Below, in pieces: positions 7,916 to 14,309 of a DNA stretch of 14,930 nucleotides (the first letter of the stretch is position 1; each line of letters begins with the position of its first letter). The translations under genes and the position numbers were made by a program. Origin of the DNA: an uncultured Rikenella sp. (GTDB lineage: Bacteria > Bacteroidota > Bacteroidia > Bacteroidales > Rikenellaceae); assembly GCA_910577885.1 (NCBI GenBank), contig CAJTNK010000047.1, positions 1 to 14,930 of the forward strand. The letters are read 5' to 3'. The notes under the pieces are model-generated. The model was not told the origin of the DNA and searched no databases. It worked only from the letters and a program-made list of their open reading frames with translations.

Positions 7916-8662
7916 TTATCGGTGTGCGGTCCTCGCCGCCAGCTGCGCCATGGCCGCCGCCATCACTCCCGCCGTTTCGGTCCGCAACCGGCTCTCGCCC
8001 AGCGACACCGGCACGAATCCCGCCCCCTCTTTGGCCGCCGCAATCTCCGCCGGCGAGAAATCCCCTTCCGGCCCGATCAGGACGCAAAACTCTTTTTCGT
8101 CCGCCGCCTCCATCGCTCCGGACAGCTCCACCCGTTCCTGCAATGGGGTCGCTTCGTCGCAATGGGCCACAAAGCGATACTTATATATATAAGTATCCGC
8201 CAAAAAGTCGCGGAACGTCGTGAGTTCGTCCAACCTCGGGACATAAGCCTTGAGCGACTGTTTCACCGCGCTCAGGACGATCTTCTCCCCCCGGTCCCTC
8301 CGCACCGCCTTGCGTTCCGAGTGTTCGCACAGGAGTGGCGTAATGCGGTCCACTCCGATTTCCGTGGCCTTCTCGAGAAACCACTCGTAGCGGTCGCTGT
8401 TCTTGGTCGGTGCGATGGCCACGTGGAGCCGATAAGGTTTCCGCCCGTGCTCCGCCTCCCGCGCGACGATCCGCACCCGCACCTCCCGCGCCGAGGAGTC
8501 CGGCAGGATTTCCGCCTCGCACCACGCTCCCCGTCCGTCCGTGAGCCGCACGCGCTCGCCCGCCCGCAGACGAAGCACCCCCGCCGCATGGCGCGACTCT
8601 TCGGCTCCCAACGTATGGAGCGACTCTTGCGGCGAGAGGTCGGGCGTGTAAAAAAGGTGCAT
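7916..8662 (-). CDS. rsmE: 16S rRNA (uracil-1498-N3)-methyltransferase
   Basis: RsmE methylates N3 of U1498 in 16S rRNA, using S-adenosylmethionine. The 248-residue protein has the expected order. An N-terminal PUA-like part begins MHLFYTPDLS, with HAAGVLRLRAGERVRLTDG at about 25-43. A SPOUT-fold part follows, with APTKNSDRYEWFLEKATEIG (85-104), IGPEGDFSPAEI (197-208) and the cofactor-knot motif LGESRLRTETA (221-231). I chose the ATG at 8662 because it begins the family's usual N-terminus; an in-frame extension to 8749 would run through the promoter. Codons around 159-166 sit on a 22-bp perfect palindrome. It is the first gene of the minus-strand set. Confidence 0.93.
   Translation of the reverse strand: MHLFYTPDLSPQESLHTLGAEESRHAAGVLRLRAGERVRLTDGRGAWCEAEILPDSSAREVRVRIVAREAEHGRKPYRLHVAIAPTKNSDRYEWFLEKATEIGVDRITPLLCEHSERKAVRRDRGEKIVLSAVKQSLKAYVPRLDELTTFRDFLADTYIYKYRFVAHCDEATPLQERVELSGAMEAADEKEFCVLIGPEGDFSPAEIAAAKEGAGFVPVSLGESRLRTETAGVMAAAMAQLAARTAHR
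8176..8197. repeat. 22-bp perfect palindrome inside rsmE
   Basis: The arm GATACTTATAT is followed directly by its exact reverse complement, with no spacer. It is wholly A/T in its central 14 bp, unlike the GC-rich rsmE sequence around it. On the coding strand it spells the variable linker before RFVAHCDE. It could be a protein-binding site, a cruciform or a small insertion scar. Confidence 0.6.
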
Positions 8663-8692
8663 CTCCGAATCCGATAAAGGCGAAAATAATCG

Positions 8693-8709
8693 TATTTTTG
8701 TATCGATAC
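8693..8709 (+). promoter_or_regulatory. Possible dcp -7 element with adjacent palindrome
   Basis: TATTTTTG at 8693-8700 fits the -7 consensus TAnnTTTG and lies 54 nt before the dcp start. No TTTG or TTG is seen 19-21 nt upstream, so the promoter call is weak. The 10-bp palindrome GTATCGATAC (8700-8709) lies just past both presumed transcription starts and could be an operator shared by rsmE and dcp. Confidence 0.3.
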
Positions 8710-8717
8710 TCAGTGAA

Positions 8718-8750
8718 CAAAAGTACAATTTAAGTCCCATAAAAACCAAA
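8718..8750 (-). promoter_or_regulatory. Bacteroidetes-type promoter for rsmE
   Basis: On the minus strand TTTG (8750-8747) and TACTTTTG (8725-8718) are separated by 21 nt, matching the Bacteroidetes -33/-7 consensus. Transcription would start near 8711, about 50 nt before the rsmE ATG. It probably drives rsmE, the glycosyltransferase gene and perhaps the hyf genes. Confidence 0.65.
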
Positions 8751-8754
8751 AAAA

Positions 8755-10869
8755 GTGAATCGACCGATCATGACTCTGCTCTGCGCGGCCGCCTTGGCGA
8801 CCTCTTGCGGTACCGGCCCGACGGCTACGACCGATACCGAGAATCCTTTTTTCGCCGCTTGGGAGACCCCGTTCGGTACGCCGCCTTTCGAAGCGATCCG
8901 ACCGGAACACTATCGGCCCGCGTTCGACGAGGGGATGGCTCGCGAGAAAGCCGAAATCGAGGCCATTGTGAACAATCCGCAGGCGCCGACTTTCGAGAAT
9001 ACCATCCTGGCGTATGACAACAGCGGCGAATTTTTGCGGCGCGTTTCGGCCGTCTTCGGGTGTGTCACGGGGACCGACATGACTCCCGAGCTGGAGGAGA
9101 TCCAAAGCGAGGTTTCGCCTTTGTTGACTCGTCACAACAGCGACATCAGCCTCGATCCGAGGCTTTTCGCCCGGGTGAAGACGGTCTACGAGGGGCGCGA
9201 TTCGCTGTGCGGCGACAGCCTCCAACGGCGACTGACCGAAAAGATGTATCGCAGTTTCGTGCGGAGCGGTGCCGAACTTTCGGCCGAGGAGCAGGAGGAG
9301 TTGCGGCAGATCGACGAACGTTTGTCGATGCTCTCGATCCGTTTCGGGCGCAACCTGCGCGGGGATAACGGGGCGTTCGTCCTCGTGATCGACAACCCGG
9401 AGGATCTCAAGGGGCTGCCGCAGAACGTTGTGGAGGCGGCGGCACAGGAGGCCGAACAGCGCGGCGAAGCCGGGAAGTGGGCTTTCACGCTGGACAAGCC
9501 GAGCTTGATTCCGTTCCTGCAATATGCCGAGAATCGCGACTTGCGCGAACGACTCTACACGGGCTACCTGACGCGGTGTCACCACGGCGACGAGCGCGAC
9601 AATCGGACGGTGCTCGACTCGATCGCCAATCTGCGGTTGCAGCGGGCCAATCTGTTGGGCTATCCGACCCATGCGGCCTATGTGCTCGACCGGCAGATGG
9701 CGCGGACGCCGGAGGCGGTGTATGCGCGGCTGAACGAACTGCTTCCGCCGGCCCTGGAACGGGCACGGGGCGAGCTGGCCGAGATGCGGGCCATCAAGCT
9801 GGCCGAGACGGGCGACAGCTCGTTTGCCAGCTGGGACTGGTGGTTCTATGCCGAGCGGCTCCGCAAAGCGAAGTACGACTTGAATGAAGACGAACTGCGG
9901 CCTTATTTTGCGTTGGACAGCGTCCGGAAAGGGGTGTTCGGGCTGGCCACGAAGCTGTACGGCATCACGTTCCGCGAACGGAACGACTTGCCGAAATACA
10001 ACCCGGAGAATCGTGTTTTCGAGGTGATCGACGCCGACGGGACGACCCATCTGGGGGTACTCTACCTGGACTTCCACCCGCGGGCCGGGAAACGGGTCGG
10101 CGCGTGGTGTACCACGTTCCGGAGTCAGGCCTATGACTCGACGGGGGCCCGCATTGCGCCGGTGGTCTCGATCGTGACGAACTTCAGCAAACCGACGGCC
10201 GATGCGCCGGCTTTGCTGACGCTGGACGAGACGACGACGCTCTTCCACGAGTTCGGACACGGCCTGCACCAGCTCTTCTCGATGGTCCCGTACCGGGGAC
10301 TCAAGGGGGTGGAGCGCGATTTCGTCGAGCTGCCGTCGCAGGTGATGGAAAACTGGGCGATGCGGCCGGAGCTGCTGGCCGAATACGCACGGCACTATCG
10401 GACGGGCGAGCCGATTCCGGCGGAACTGGCGGCCAAAATCGCGCGTAGCGGTCTCTTCAACCAGGGGTTTGCGACGGTCGAATACCTGGCGGCATCGCTC
10501 CTGGACATGGACTATCACACGCTGGCACAGGCCCAGCCGTTGGACATCGACGCATTCGAAGAGACGTCGATGCGGGGGATCGGGCTGTTGCCGCAGATCG
10601 AACCGCGCTACAAGTCGACTTACTTCCAGCACATCTTCAGCGGCGGGTATTCGTCGGGTTACTACAGCTACATTTGGGCCGAGGTGCTGGATGCGGACGC
10701 GTTTGCGGCGTATGTGGCGTCGGGCGACCTGTTCAACCCGGAGATCGCGGCGCGTTTTCGGACGCTGCTGAGCCGGGGCGGAACGGCAGATGGCGATGTG
10801 TTGTACCGCGAGTTTCGGGGGGCCGAGCCGTCGATGGAACCGCTCTTGCGGCGGCGCGGTTTGAAATAA
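8755..10869 (+). CDS. dcp: M3 family zinc metallopeptidase (peptidyl-dipeptidase Dcp-like), lipoprotein
   Basis: A 704-residue thimet-oligopeptidase-family (M3) enzyme that trims short peptides. The zinc motif HEFGH is at 498-502, inside TTTLFHEFGHGLHQLFS, and the third ligand Glu525 is in ERDFVELPSQ; the spacing agrees with the family to within two residues. Further C-terminal family features include HIFSGGYSSGYYSYIWAEV, near the substrate-binding Tyr/Gly loop. The N-terminus MNRPIMTLLCAAALATSCGT is a short signal peptide ending at a likely lipidated Cys18, so the enzyme should be membrane-anchored outside the cytoplasm, unlike E. coli Dcp. The GTG at 8755 is preferred over the ATG at 8770 because it supplies the basic residue of the signal peptide. 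It is transcribed divergently from rsmE and ends 27 nt before a strong terminator. Confidence 0.92.
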   Translation: MNRPIMTLLCAAALATSCGTGPTATTDTENPFFAAWETPFGTPPFEAIRPEHYRPAFDEGMAREKAEIEAIVNNPQAPTFENTILAYDNSGEFLRRVSAVFGCVTGTDMTPELEEIQSEVSPLLTRHNSDISLDPRLFARVKTVYEGRDSLCGDSLQRRLTEKMYRSFVRSGAELSAEEQEELRQIDERLSMLSIRFGRNLRGDNGAFVLVIDNPEDLKGLPQNVVEAAAQEAEQRGEAGKWAFTLDKPSLIPFLQYAENRDLRERLYTGYLTRCHHGDERDNRTVLDSIANLRLQRANLLGYPTHAAYVLDRQMARTPEAVYARLNELLPPALERARGELAEMRAIKLAETGDSSFASWDWWFYAERLRKAKYDLNEDELRPYFALDSVRKGVFGLATKLYGITFRERNDLPKYNPENRVFEVIDADGTTHLGVLYLDFHPRAGKRVGAWCTTFRSQAYDSTGARIAPVVSIVTNFSKPTADAPALLTLDETTTLFHEFGHGLHQLFSMVPYRGLKGVERDFVELPSQVMENWAMRPELLAEYARHYRTGEPIPAELAAKIARSGLFNQGFATVEYLAASLLDMDYHTLAQAQPLDIDAFEETSMRGIGLLPQIEPRYKSTYFQHIFSGGYSSGYYSYIWAEVLDADAFAAYVASGDLFNPEIAARFRTLLSRGGTADGDVLYREFRGAEPSMEPLLRRRGLK

Positions 10870-10896
10870 TTTGGTTGCATCGGGAATTTCTTGAGG

Positions 10897-10928
10897 AGGC
10901 TGTCCGGTCGAGTGCCGGACAGCCTTTT
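10897..10928 (+). terminator. Intrinsic terminator after dcp
   Basis: GGCTGTCCGG (10898-10907) pairs perfectly with CCGGACAGCC (10915-10924) around a 7-nt loop, with a further A-T pair outside. TTTT follows immediately on the plus strand. It ends dcp transcription. It also lies directly past the stop codon of the minus-strand cassette 1, although on that strand no T-run follows. Confidence 0.85.
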
Positions 10929-10929
10929 C

Positions 10930-11118
10930 CTATTCCTGGAGGCAACGCAACTGAAGACCGAACGCACGGCTATTGTTGTAGTTGATCGCCGTAATACCGT
11001 TGTGAGCAAAACGCATATAATAGGCCTCCGTGCCGGCCTGGGTCGACGACCAGCTGTATCCGCTGTTGCCGACGGCGATTAACGTCCCGCGAGAGGCTTC
11101 GCGGAAGCCCGGGGCCGG
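10930..11118 (-). pseudogene. Silent cassette 1: C-terminal FISUMP/lectin-like fragment with stop
   Basis: Encodes only 62 residues, from PAPGFREASRGTL through GNSGYSWSSTQAGTEAYYM to SRAFGLQLRCLQE, then TAG (10932-10930). The pattern G-Y-x-W-S-S-T, an aromatic-rich strand, then R-x-x-G-x-x-x-R-C at the end is that of the C-terminus of FISUMP proteins (TIGR02145, Fibrobacter succinogenes major paralogous domain), common on Bacteroidales surface proteins. There is no upstream domain, signal peptide or convincing start, so it is not an independent gene. It is the only cassette with a stop straight after the conserved CLQE end, so it may be the original 3' end of a lost gene. Confidence 0.7.
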
Positions 11119-11221
11119 TGCCGCTCGGCACACGAGGGCTGTTTTTCTCCGTCAAGCTTTCTCGCCCGGATGGCCAACAAGACACCCTGTGGGTGCGGTT
11201 GGAGTGCCGAGCTATACCCTC
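11119..11221. repeat. Inter-cassette spacer, copy A (103 nt)
   Basis: It differs from copy B (11405-11506) by one indel (CACCCTG against CACCTG) and one T/C change, against strong divergence of the cassettes on either side. It starts at a palindromic GTGCCGCTCGGCAC (11118-11131) and holds 9-bp inverted arms, GCTCGGCAC (11123-11131) and GTGCCGAGC (11204-11212), 72 nt apart. No protein is recognised in it. Confidence 0.85.
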
Positions 11222-11404
11222 TTCCTGGAGGCAACGCAACTGAAAACCGGTCGCACGGCTACTGCTGTTCTGCGGCCTGATCTCGCCTGGGTAGAAGTAC
11301 AGGAAGCGGGCACTGGGACCGGCTTCGGTTGACGCCAGACTGTACCCGACGCTGCCGACTCCTCCGATCTTGCCGAGATCATACGTGCGGAAGCCCGGGG
11401 CCGG
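11222..11404 (-). pseudogene. Silent cassette 2: C-terminal FISUMP/lectin-like fragment
   Basis: A 61-residue segment from PAPGFRTYDLGK through GSVGYSLASTEAGPSARFL to SRATGFQLRCLQE. It aligns with cassettes 1 and 3 at both ends but differs through the core, including loss of the usual Trp (GYSLAST for GYSWSST). There is no stop after CLQE: the frame runs on into the spacer (EEGIARHSN) and then out of frame through cassette 1. The segment before PAPGFR lacks two bases relative to cassette 3, so it could not be read in frame from a shared VPSGT leader. Expression would need transfer onto a complete head elsewhere. Confidence 0.7.
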
Positions 11405-11506
11405 TGCCGCTCGGCACACGAGGGCTGTTTTTCTCCGTCAAGCTTTCTCGCCCGGATGGCCAACAAGACACCTGTGGGTGCGGTTGGAGTGCCGAGCTAC
11501 ACCCTC
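11405..11506. repeat. Inter-cassette spacer, copy B (102 nt)
   Basis: Near-identical to copy A (two differences). It carries the same palindromic junction (11404-11417) and the same 9-bp inverted arms at 11409-11417 and 11489-11497. With the conserved cassette ends, each direct repeat is about 155 nt, and the repeat period is 285-289 nt. Confidence 0.85.
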
Positions 11507-11716
11507 TTCCTGGAGGCAACGCAACTGAAAACCGAACGCACGATTATTGAGGTCGTAAAAACGGATGTCGCCGCTGTCGAAACCCAAGAAAAGAGCATCG
11601 GTACTCTCGCCCGGAACGGTCGACGACCACCCAAACCCGCTGACGCCGACGGCATACAACTTTCCCGATCCTCCTGTCGCATTTCGATACCCGCTGTCGC
11701 GGAAGCCCGGGGCCGG
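11507..11716 (-). pseudogene. Silent cassette 3: C-terminal FISUMP/lectin-like fragment
   Basis: The longest of the three, 70 residues: PAPGFRDSGYRNATGGSGK, then VGVSGFGWSSTVPGESTDAL, then LNNRAFGFQLRCLQE. GYRN and GWSST are the most typical FISUMP residues in the array. Immediately upstream the frame stays open through RVPSGT, because this copy has two more C than the junctions before cassettes 1 and 2. It may therefore keep the ancestral join. Further upstream no signal peptide or head domain is found. It reads into spacer B without a stop. Confidence 0.7.
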
Positions 11717-11872
11717 GGTGCCGCTCGGCACACGAAAACTGGGCTTTTCTTTGCAAAGTTCCGCCGGTCGGCTGTCCCGGTGCCGCTGGGCACTCCAATC
11801 GGGGGAACAGTCTCAAGGGGTTGGGCGACGGGTCGAACTTTCTGAGAGGGCAGTCCAAAAACGGCGGGGGTT
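11717..11872. other. Array edge with two junction motifs, no gene seen
   Basis: It holds the third palindromic junction GTGCCGCTCGGCAC (11718-11731) and a one-mismatch orphan copy GTGCCGCTGGGCAC (11780-11793). The orphan is followed by TCCAA, and TTGGA precedes the inverted arm in both spacers, so the orphan reads TTGGAGTGCC on the minus strand. A 10-bp palindrome CTTTGCAAAG also lies here. It looks like the eroded far edge of the cassette array. Confidence 0.45.
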
Positions 11873-11968
11873 AGCCAAGGGGGTGTAATCCCCTTGGCTG
11901 CGTTCTTTGCTTACTTTCTGTCGCATCACAGAAAGTAAGTGCCTGCCCGGCATGAGGGCAGCAAAGAA
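11873..11968. repeat. Multi-hairpin REP/MITE-like element
   Basis: Three stems lie in a row: AGCCAAGGGG/CCCCTTGGCT (11873-11882 and 11890-11899, 10 bp), CTTACTTTCTGT/ACAGAAAGTAAG (11910-11921 and 11928-11939, 12 bp) and CTGCCC/GGGCAG (11943-11948 and 11956-11961). An outer 8-bp pair, TTCTTTGC (11903-11910) and GCAAAGAA (11961-11968), encloses the last two, giving a cloverleaf-like fold. No transposase is present. It is probably a dispersed extragenic element; a small structured RNA is less likely. Confidence 0.6.
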
Positions 11969-12125
11969 AAGAGTATCTACAGGAAATAGAAGCTCCCAGC
12001 GGCGAGTATGGGAGGCCACGAGCGGTGCGGCAGCCGGGGAACTGAGGCCCTATGGGTCGCGCGAGCTACCGCCACCTCCGCCGACACCCCGGGGCCATCG
12101 GCGCGCGAAACTCCGAAAAAAAATA
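11969..12125. other. GC-rich stretch upstream of the PASTA gene
   Basis: No gene, strong repeat or RNA gene was recognised here. The composition is GC-rich with short local symmetry such as GGTCGCGCGAGCTACC, then turns abruptly to an A-run just before the -7 element. Open frames across it are low-complexity (proline- or arginine-rich) and were not called. Confidence 0.5.
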
Positions 12126-12133
12126 TAACTTTG
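12126..12133 (+). promoter_or_regulatory. -7 element very close to the PASTA gene start
   Basis: TAACTTTG fits TAnnTTTG and follows an A-run. No -33 TTTG is visible at the usual distance. It ends only 6 nt before the ATG at 12140, so the predicted transcript would be leaderless or nearly so unless a later start codon is used. Confidence 0.45.
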
Positions 12134-12139
12134 CGCATT

Positions 12140-13153
12140 ATGGCGACTCCACAACGAAGGACACCGCGCAGACCCCAGCAGCGGGCTGCCGGTACGAATC
12201 GAAACGACTATCAGCAACATCATTCAAGACCGCAGCAGCGACGGATGCCGCCGGTGCTGGCACGGATGTATGACGCCATTCGCCGGAGTGTGATCCTGCG
12301 GAACGTGGTGATGGCTTTGTGTTTGGGGGTGATCCTCTATTTCGTCGTCAACCTGACACTGGGAATTTACACCCGACACGGGCAAAAGTTCATCGTGCCG
12401 CAGATGATCGGACACAGCTATGCCGAGGCCGAGGCGATGGCCGAAAAAGGAGATTTGCGGCTGGAGGTGATCGACTCGCTCTACATGCCGAAGCAGCGCC
12501 CCGGGCAGATACTCGACCAAAGTCCAAAACCCGGCATGGGGGTCAAGAAGGGGAGACGGGTCTTTCTGACCGTCAATGCTTTCCGTCCGCGGACGGATGT
12601 CATTCCGTACGTCACGGGGTATTCGCTGCGACAAGCCAAGAACATGCTCGAAACCAAAGGGTTCGAGATCGAACGGCTCGTGTATAAGAGCGATATGGCG
12701 ACCAATAACGTCTTGGACGAACTCTACAAAGGGAAGTCCATTACACACGGTTCGCGGGTCGAAGCGGAACTCGGTTCGAGCATTACGCTGGTGGTGGGGG
12801 TCAACCACTCCTCGCCGCTGCCCCGGATTCCGAAGGTGATCGGACTCACCTTGCGGCAGGCGAAAAGTCGGCTCTGGGAAGTGGGGCTCAATGTCGGACG
12901 GGTGCGCTACGATTCGAACGTCAAGGAGGAGGATCGCGAGGATGCGCGGGTCTATCGGCAGGAGCCCAATCAGCAGAGTCGAAATGATTATGGCGGAGAG
13001 GTGGCGCTGTGGCTGACCCGGGATACGCAGAAAGTCTCCTCGTCGTCCCAGAGCTCGGATAACGCCACGCGGCGGACCATCGCGACCGAAGACGACACGG
13101 ACGAGGGTGAAAGAACGGCGGAGACGGGGGGAGGAGAGACCGGTGATGAGTGA
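12140..13153 (+). CDS. Membrane-anchored PASTA domain protein
   Basis: A 337-residue protein. It has a basic, Gln/Arg-rich cytoplasmic tail (1-50), one transmembrane helix (about 53-73, RNVVMALCLGVILYFVVNLT) and three PASTA repeats at about 83-147, 152-222 and 228-296. The repeats each begin with a V/I-P-x-V/M-x-G-type motif (IVPQMIGHSYAEAEAM, VIPYVTGYSLRQAKNML, RIPKVIGLTLRQAKSRL). A Ser-rich, then acidic, tail follows. PASTA domains bind peptidoglycan fragments or serve as scaffolds in cell-wall and division proteins. Here there is no kinase or penicillin-binding domain, a form seen in Bacteroidetes. The ATG at 12140 is chosen for the basic N-terminus before the helix; Met36 (12245) is an alternative that would leave a normal leader. 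The stop overlaps the next gene by 8 nt, indicating coupled translation. Confidence 0.85.
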   Translation: MATPQRRTPRRPQQRAAGTNRNDYQQHHSRPQQRRMPPVLARMYDAIRRSVILRNVVMALCLGVILYFVVNLTLGIYTRHGQKFIVPQMIGHSYAEAEAMAEKGDLRLEVIDSLYMPKQRPGQILDQSPKPGMGVKKGRRVFLTVNAFRPRTDVIPYVTGYSLRQAKNMLETKGFEIERLVYKSDMATNNVLDELYKGKSITHGSRVEAELGSSITLVVGVNHSSPLPRIPKVIGLTLRQAKSRLWEVGLNVGRVRYDSNVKEEDREDARVYRQEPNQQSRNDYGGEVALWLTRDTQKVSSSSQSSDNATRRTIATEDDTDEGERTAETGGGETGDE

Positions 13154-14216
13154 CGCGAGAGAAATGGAGGTCGAGGAGGTGGACGACGAACGGGAAGACG
13201 GGCTGTTCGAACACTTCACCGTCGTTGCCGACCGCGGGCAGGGGATGCTGCGGCTCGACAAGTTTTTGGCCACGCGGCTCGAAAATACCTCCCGGAACCG
13301 CATCCAGGCGGCGGCCGATGCCGGCAACATCCTGGTCAACGGACAGGCGGCCAAATCCAGCTACAAAGTCAAACCGCTCGATCGGATCTCCATCGTGCTG
13401 CCTTATCCGCCGCGCGAACTGGAGATCGTGGCTCAGGATATTCCTCTCGACATCGTCTACGAGGACGACCACTTGATTGTGGTCAACAAGGAGGCCGGCA
13501 TGGTGGTTCATCCCGGACATGGGAATTATACCGGGACGCTGGTCAACGCCTTGACCTTCCACCTGCGCGGACTCCCGCTCTTCGAACAGGGGGATATGCG
13601 GGCCGGGCTGGTGCATCGGATCGACAAAAACACCTCCGGGCTGCTCGTGGTGGCCAAGAATGAGCGGGCGCATGCCTTTCTGGCCAGACAATTCTACGAC
13701 CACTCCATCCGGCGCATCTATCATGCGCTGGTGTGGGGCAACTTCGACCGGGACGAAGGAACGATCGAAGGGAATATCGCCCGGAGCGCGACGGATCGGA
13801 TGCGGATGGCGGTCTATCCGCCCGACGGGCCGGTCGGGAAACGGGCCGTGACCCACTACCGGGTGTTGAGGCGGTTCGGGTATGTCACGCTGGTCGAGTG
13901 CCGGCTCGAGACGGGGCGAACACATCAGATTCGGGTCCACATGGAGTCGATCGGACATCCGTTGTTCAACGACGAACGATACGGCGGCGACCGCATCCTG
14001 AAAGGAACCACCTTCTCGAAGTACAAACAGTTCGTCGAAAACTGTTTCGCCGCCATGCCCAGGCAGGGGCTGCATGCGTTGAGTCTCGGGTTCGTGCATC
14101 CGGCCACCCGGCAGGAGATCTATTTCGAATCGGAGTATCCGGAGGACTTCGCGGCCTGTTTGGGCAAGTGGGAAGCCTATACCGCGTCGCGCAACCTGTT
14201 CGAAACGGAAGAGTGA
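13146..14216 (+). CDS. rluD: RluA/RluD-family 23S rRNA pseudouridine synthase
   Basis: A 356-residue enzyme converting uridine to pseudouridine in rRNA. An S4 RNA-binding domain lies at about 34-83 (MLRLDKFLATRLENTS, then NILVNGQAAKSSYKVKPLDR). The catalytic domain follows, with IVVNKEAGMVVHPGHGN (111-127), the catalytic Asp160 in HRIDKNTSGLL (157-167) and the family motif GRTHQIRVHM. The acidic N-terminus is typical of RluD-like members. I chose the ATG at 13146, which overlaps the PASTA stop as ATGAGTGA; a GTG at 13107 would add a basic stretch that looks non-native. The substrate position is inferred from E. coli RluD (U1911, 1915, 1917) and not proven, since RluA-family paralogues look alike. 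Confidence 0.88.
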   Translation: MSDAREMEVEEVDDEREDGLFEHFTVVADRGQGMLRLDKFLATRLENTSRNRIQAAADAGNILVNGQAAKSSYKVKPLDRISIVLPYPPRELEIVAQDIPLDIVYEDDHLIVVNKEAGMVVHPGHGNYTGTLVNALTFHLRGLPLFEQGDMRAGLVHRIDKNTSGLLVVAKNERAHAFLARQFYDHSIRRIYHALVWGNFDRDEGTIEGNIARSATDRMRMAVYPPDGPVGKRAVTHYRVLRRFGYVTLVECRLETGRTHQIRVHMESIGHPLFNDERYGGDRILKGTTFSKYKQFVENCFAAMPRQGLHALSLGFVHPATRQEIYFESEYPEDFAACLGKWEAYTASRNLFETEE

Positions 14217-14251
14217 CCGACCGTTTGCCACCCTTTCGGCGAGGCCGTAGG

Positions 14252-14283
14252 GTTGTGCGCTTCCGAAATAATGTCTATCTTTA
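14252..14283 (+). promoter_or_regulatory. Promoter for ndk
   Basis: A -33 element GTTG (14252-14255) and a -7 element TATCTTTA (14276-14283) are separated by 20 nt, close to the Bacteroidetes consensus. The start would be near 14290, giving a leader of about 20 nt before the ndk ATG. This suggests ndk is transcribed separately from the PASTA-rluD pair. Confidence 0.6.
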
Positions 14284-14309
14284 GCAAAAATTAATCAAAC
14301 CAGAACGTT

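Noticed and set aside
7508..8162. Upstream extension of the second glycosyltransferase frame into rsmE
   Set aside because: It is low-complexity Arg/Gly-rich translation that overlaps well-conserved protein in other frames. The true 5' part of the gene is in the other frame, starting at 7849.
11119..11506. Integron attC sites between cassettes
   Set aside because: The spacers have inverted arms, but I see no conserved core/inverse-core (GTTRRRY-type) boxes and no integrase. The cassettes are gene ends without starts.
10930..11731. Diversity-generating retroelement variable repeats
   Set aside because: FISUMP-like ends can be such targets, but no reverse transcriptase or template repeat is present. 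The cassettes also differ by indels and all kinds of substitution, not mainly at adenines.
10930..11731. CRISPR array
   Set aside because: The period is 285-289 nt, the variable parts are 183-210 nt and coding-like, and no cas gene is present.
11329..11888. Plus-strand open frames across the cassette array
   Set aside because: They change frame between copies of the same repeat, and only the minus-strand frames give the shared FISUMP-like ends.
11907..12128. Small plus-strand open frames before the PASTA gene
   Set aside because: They cross the multi-hairpin element, are Arg/Pro-rich and have no recognisable start context or homology.
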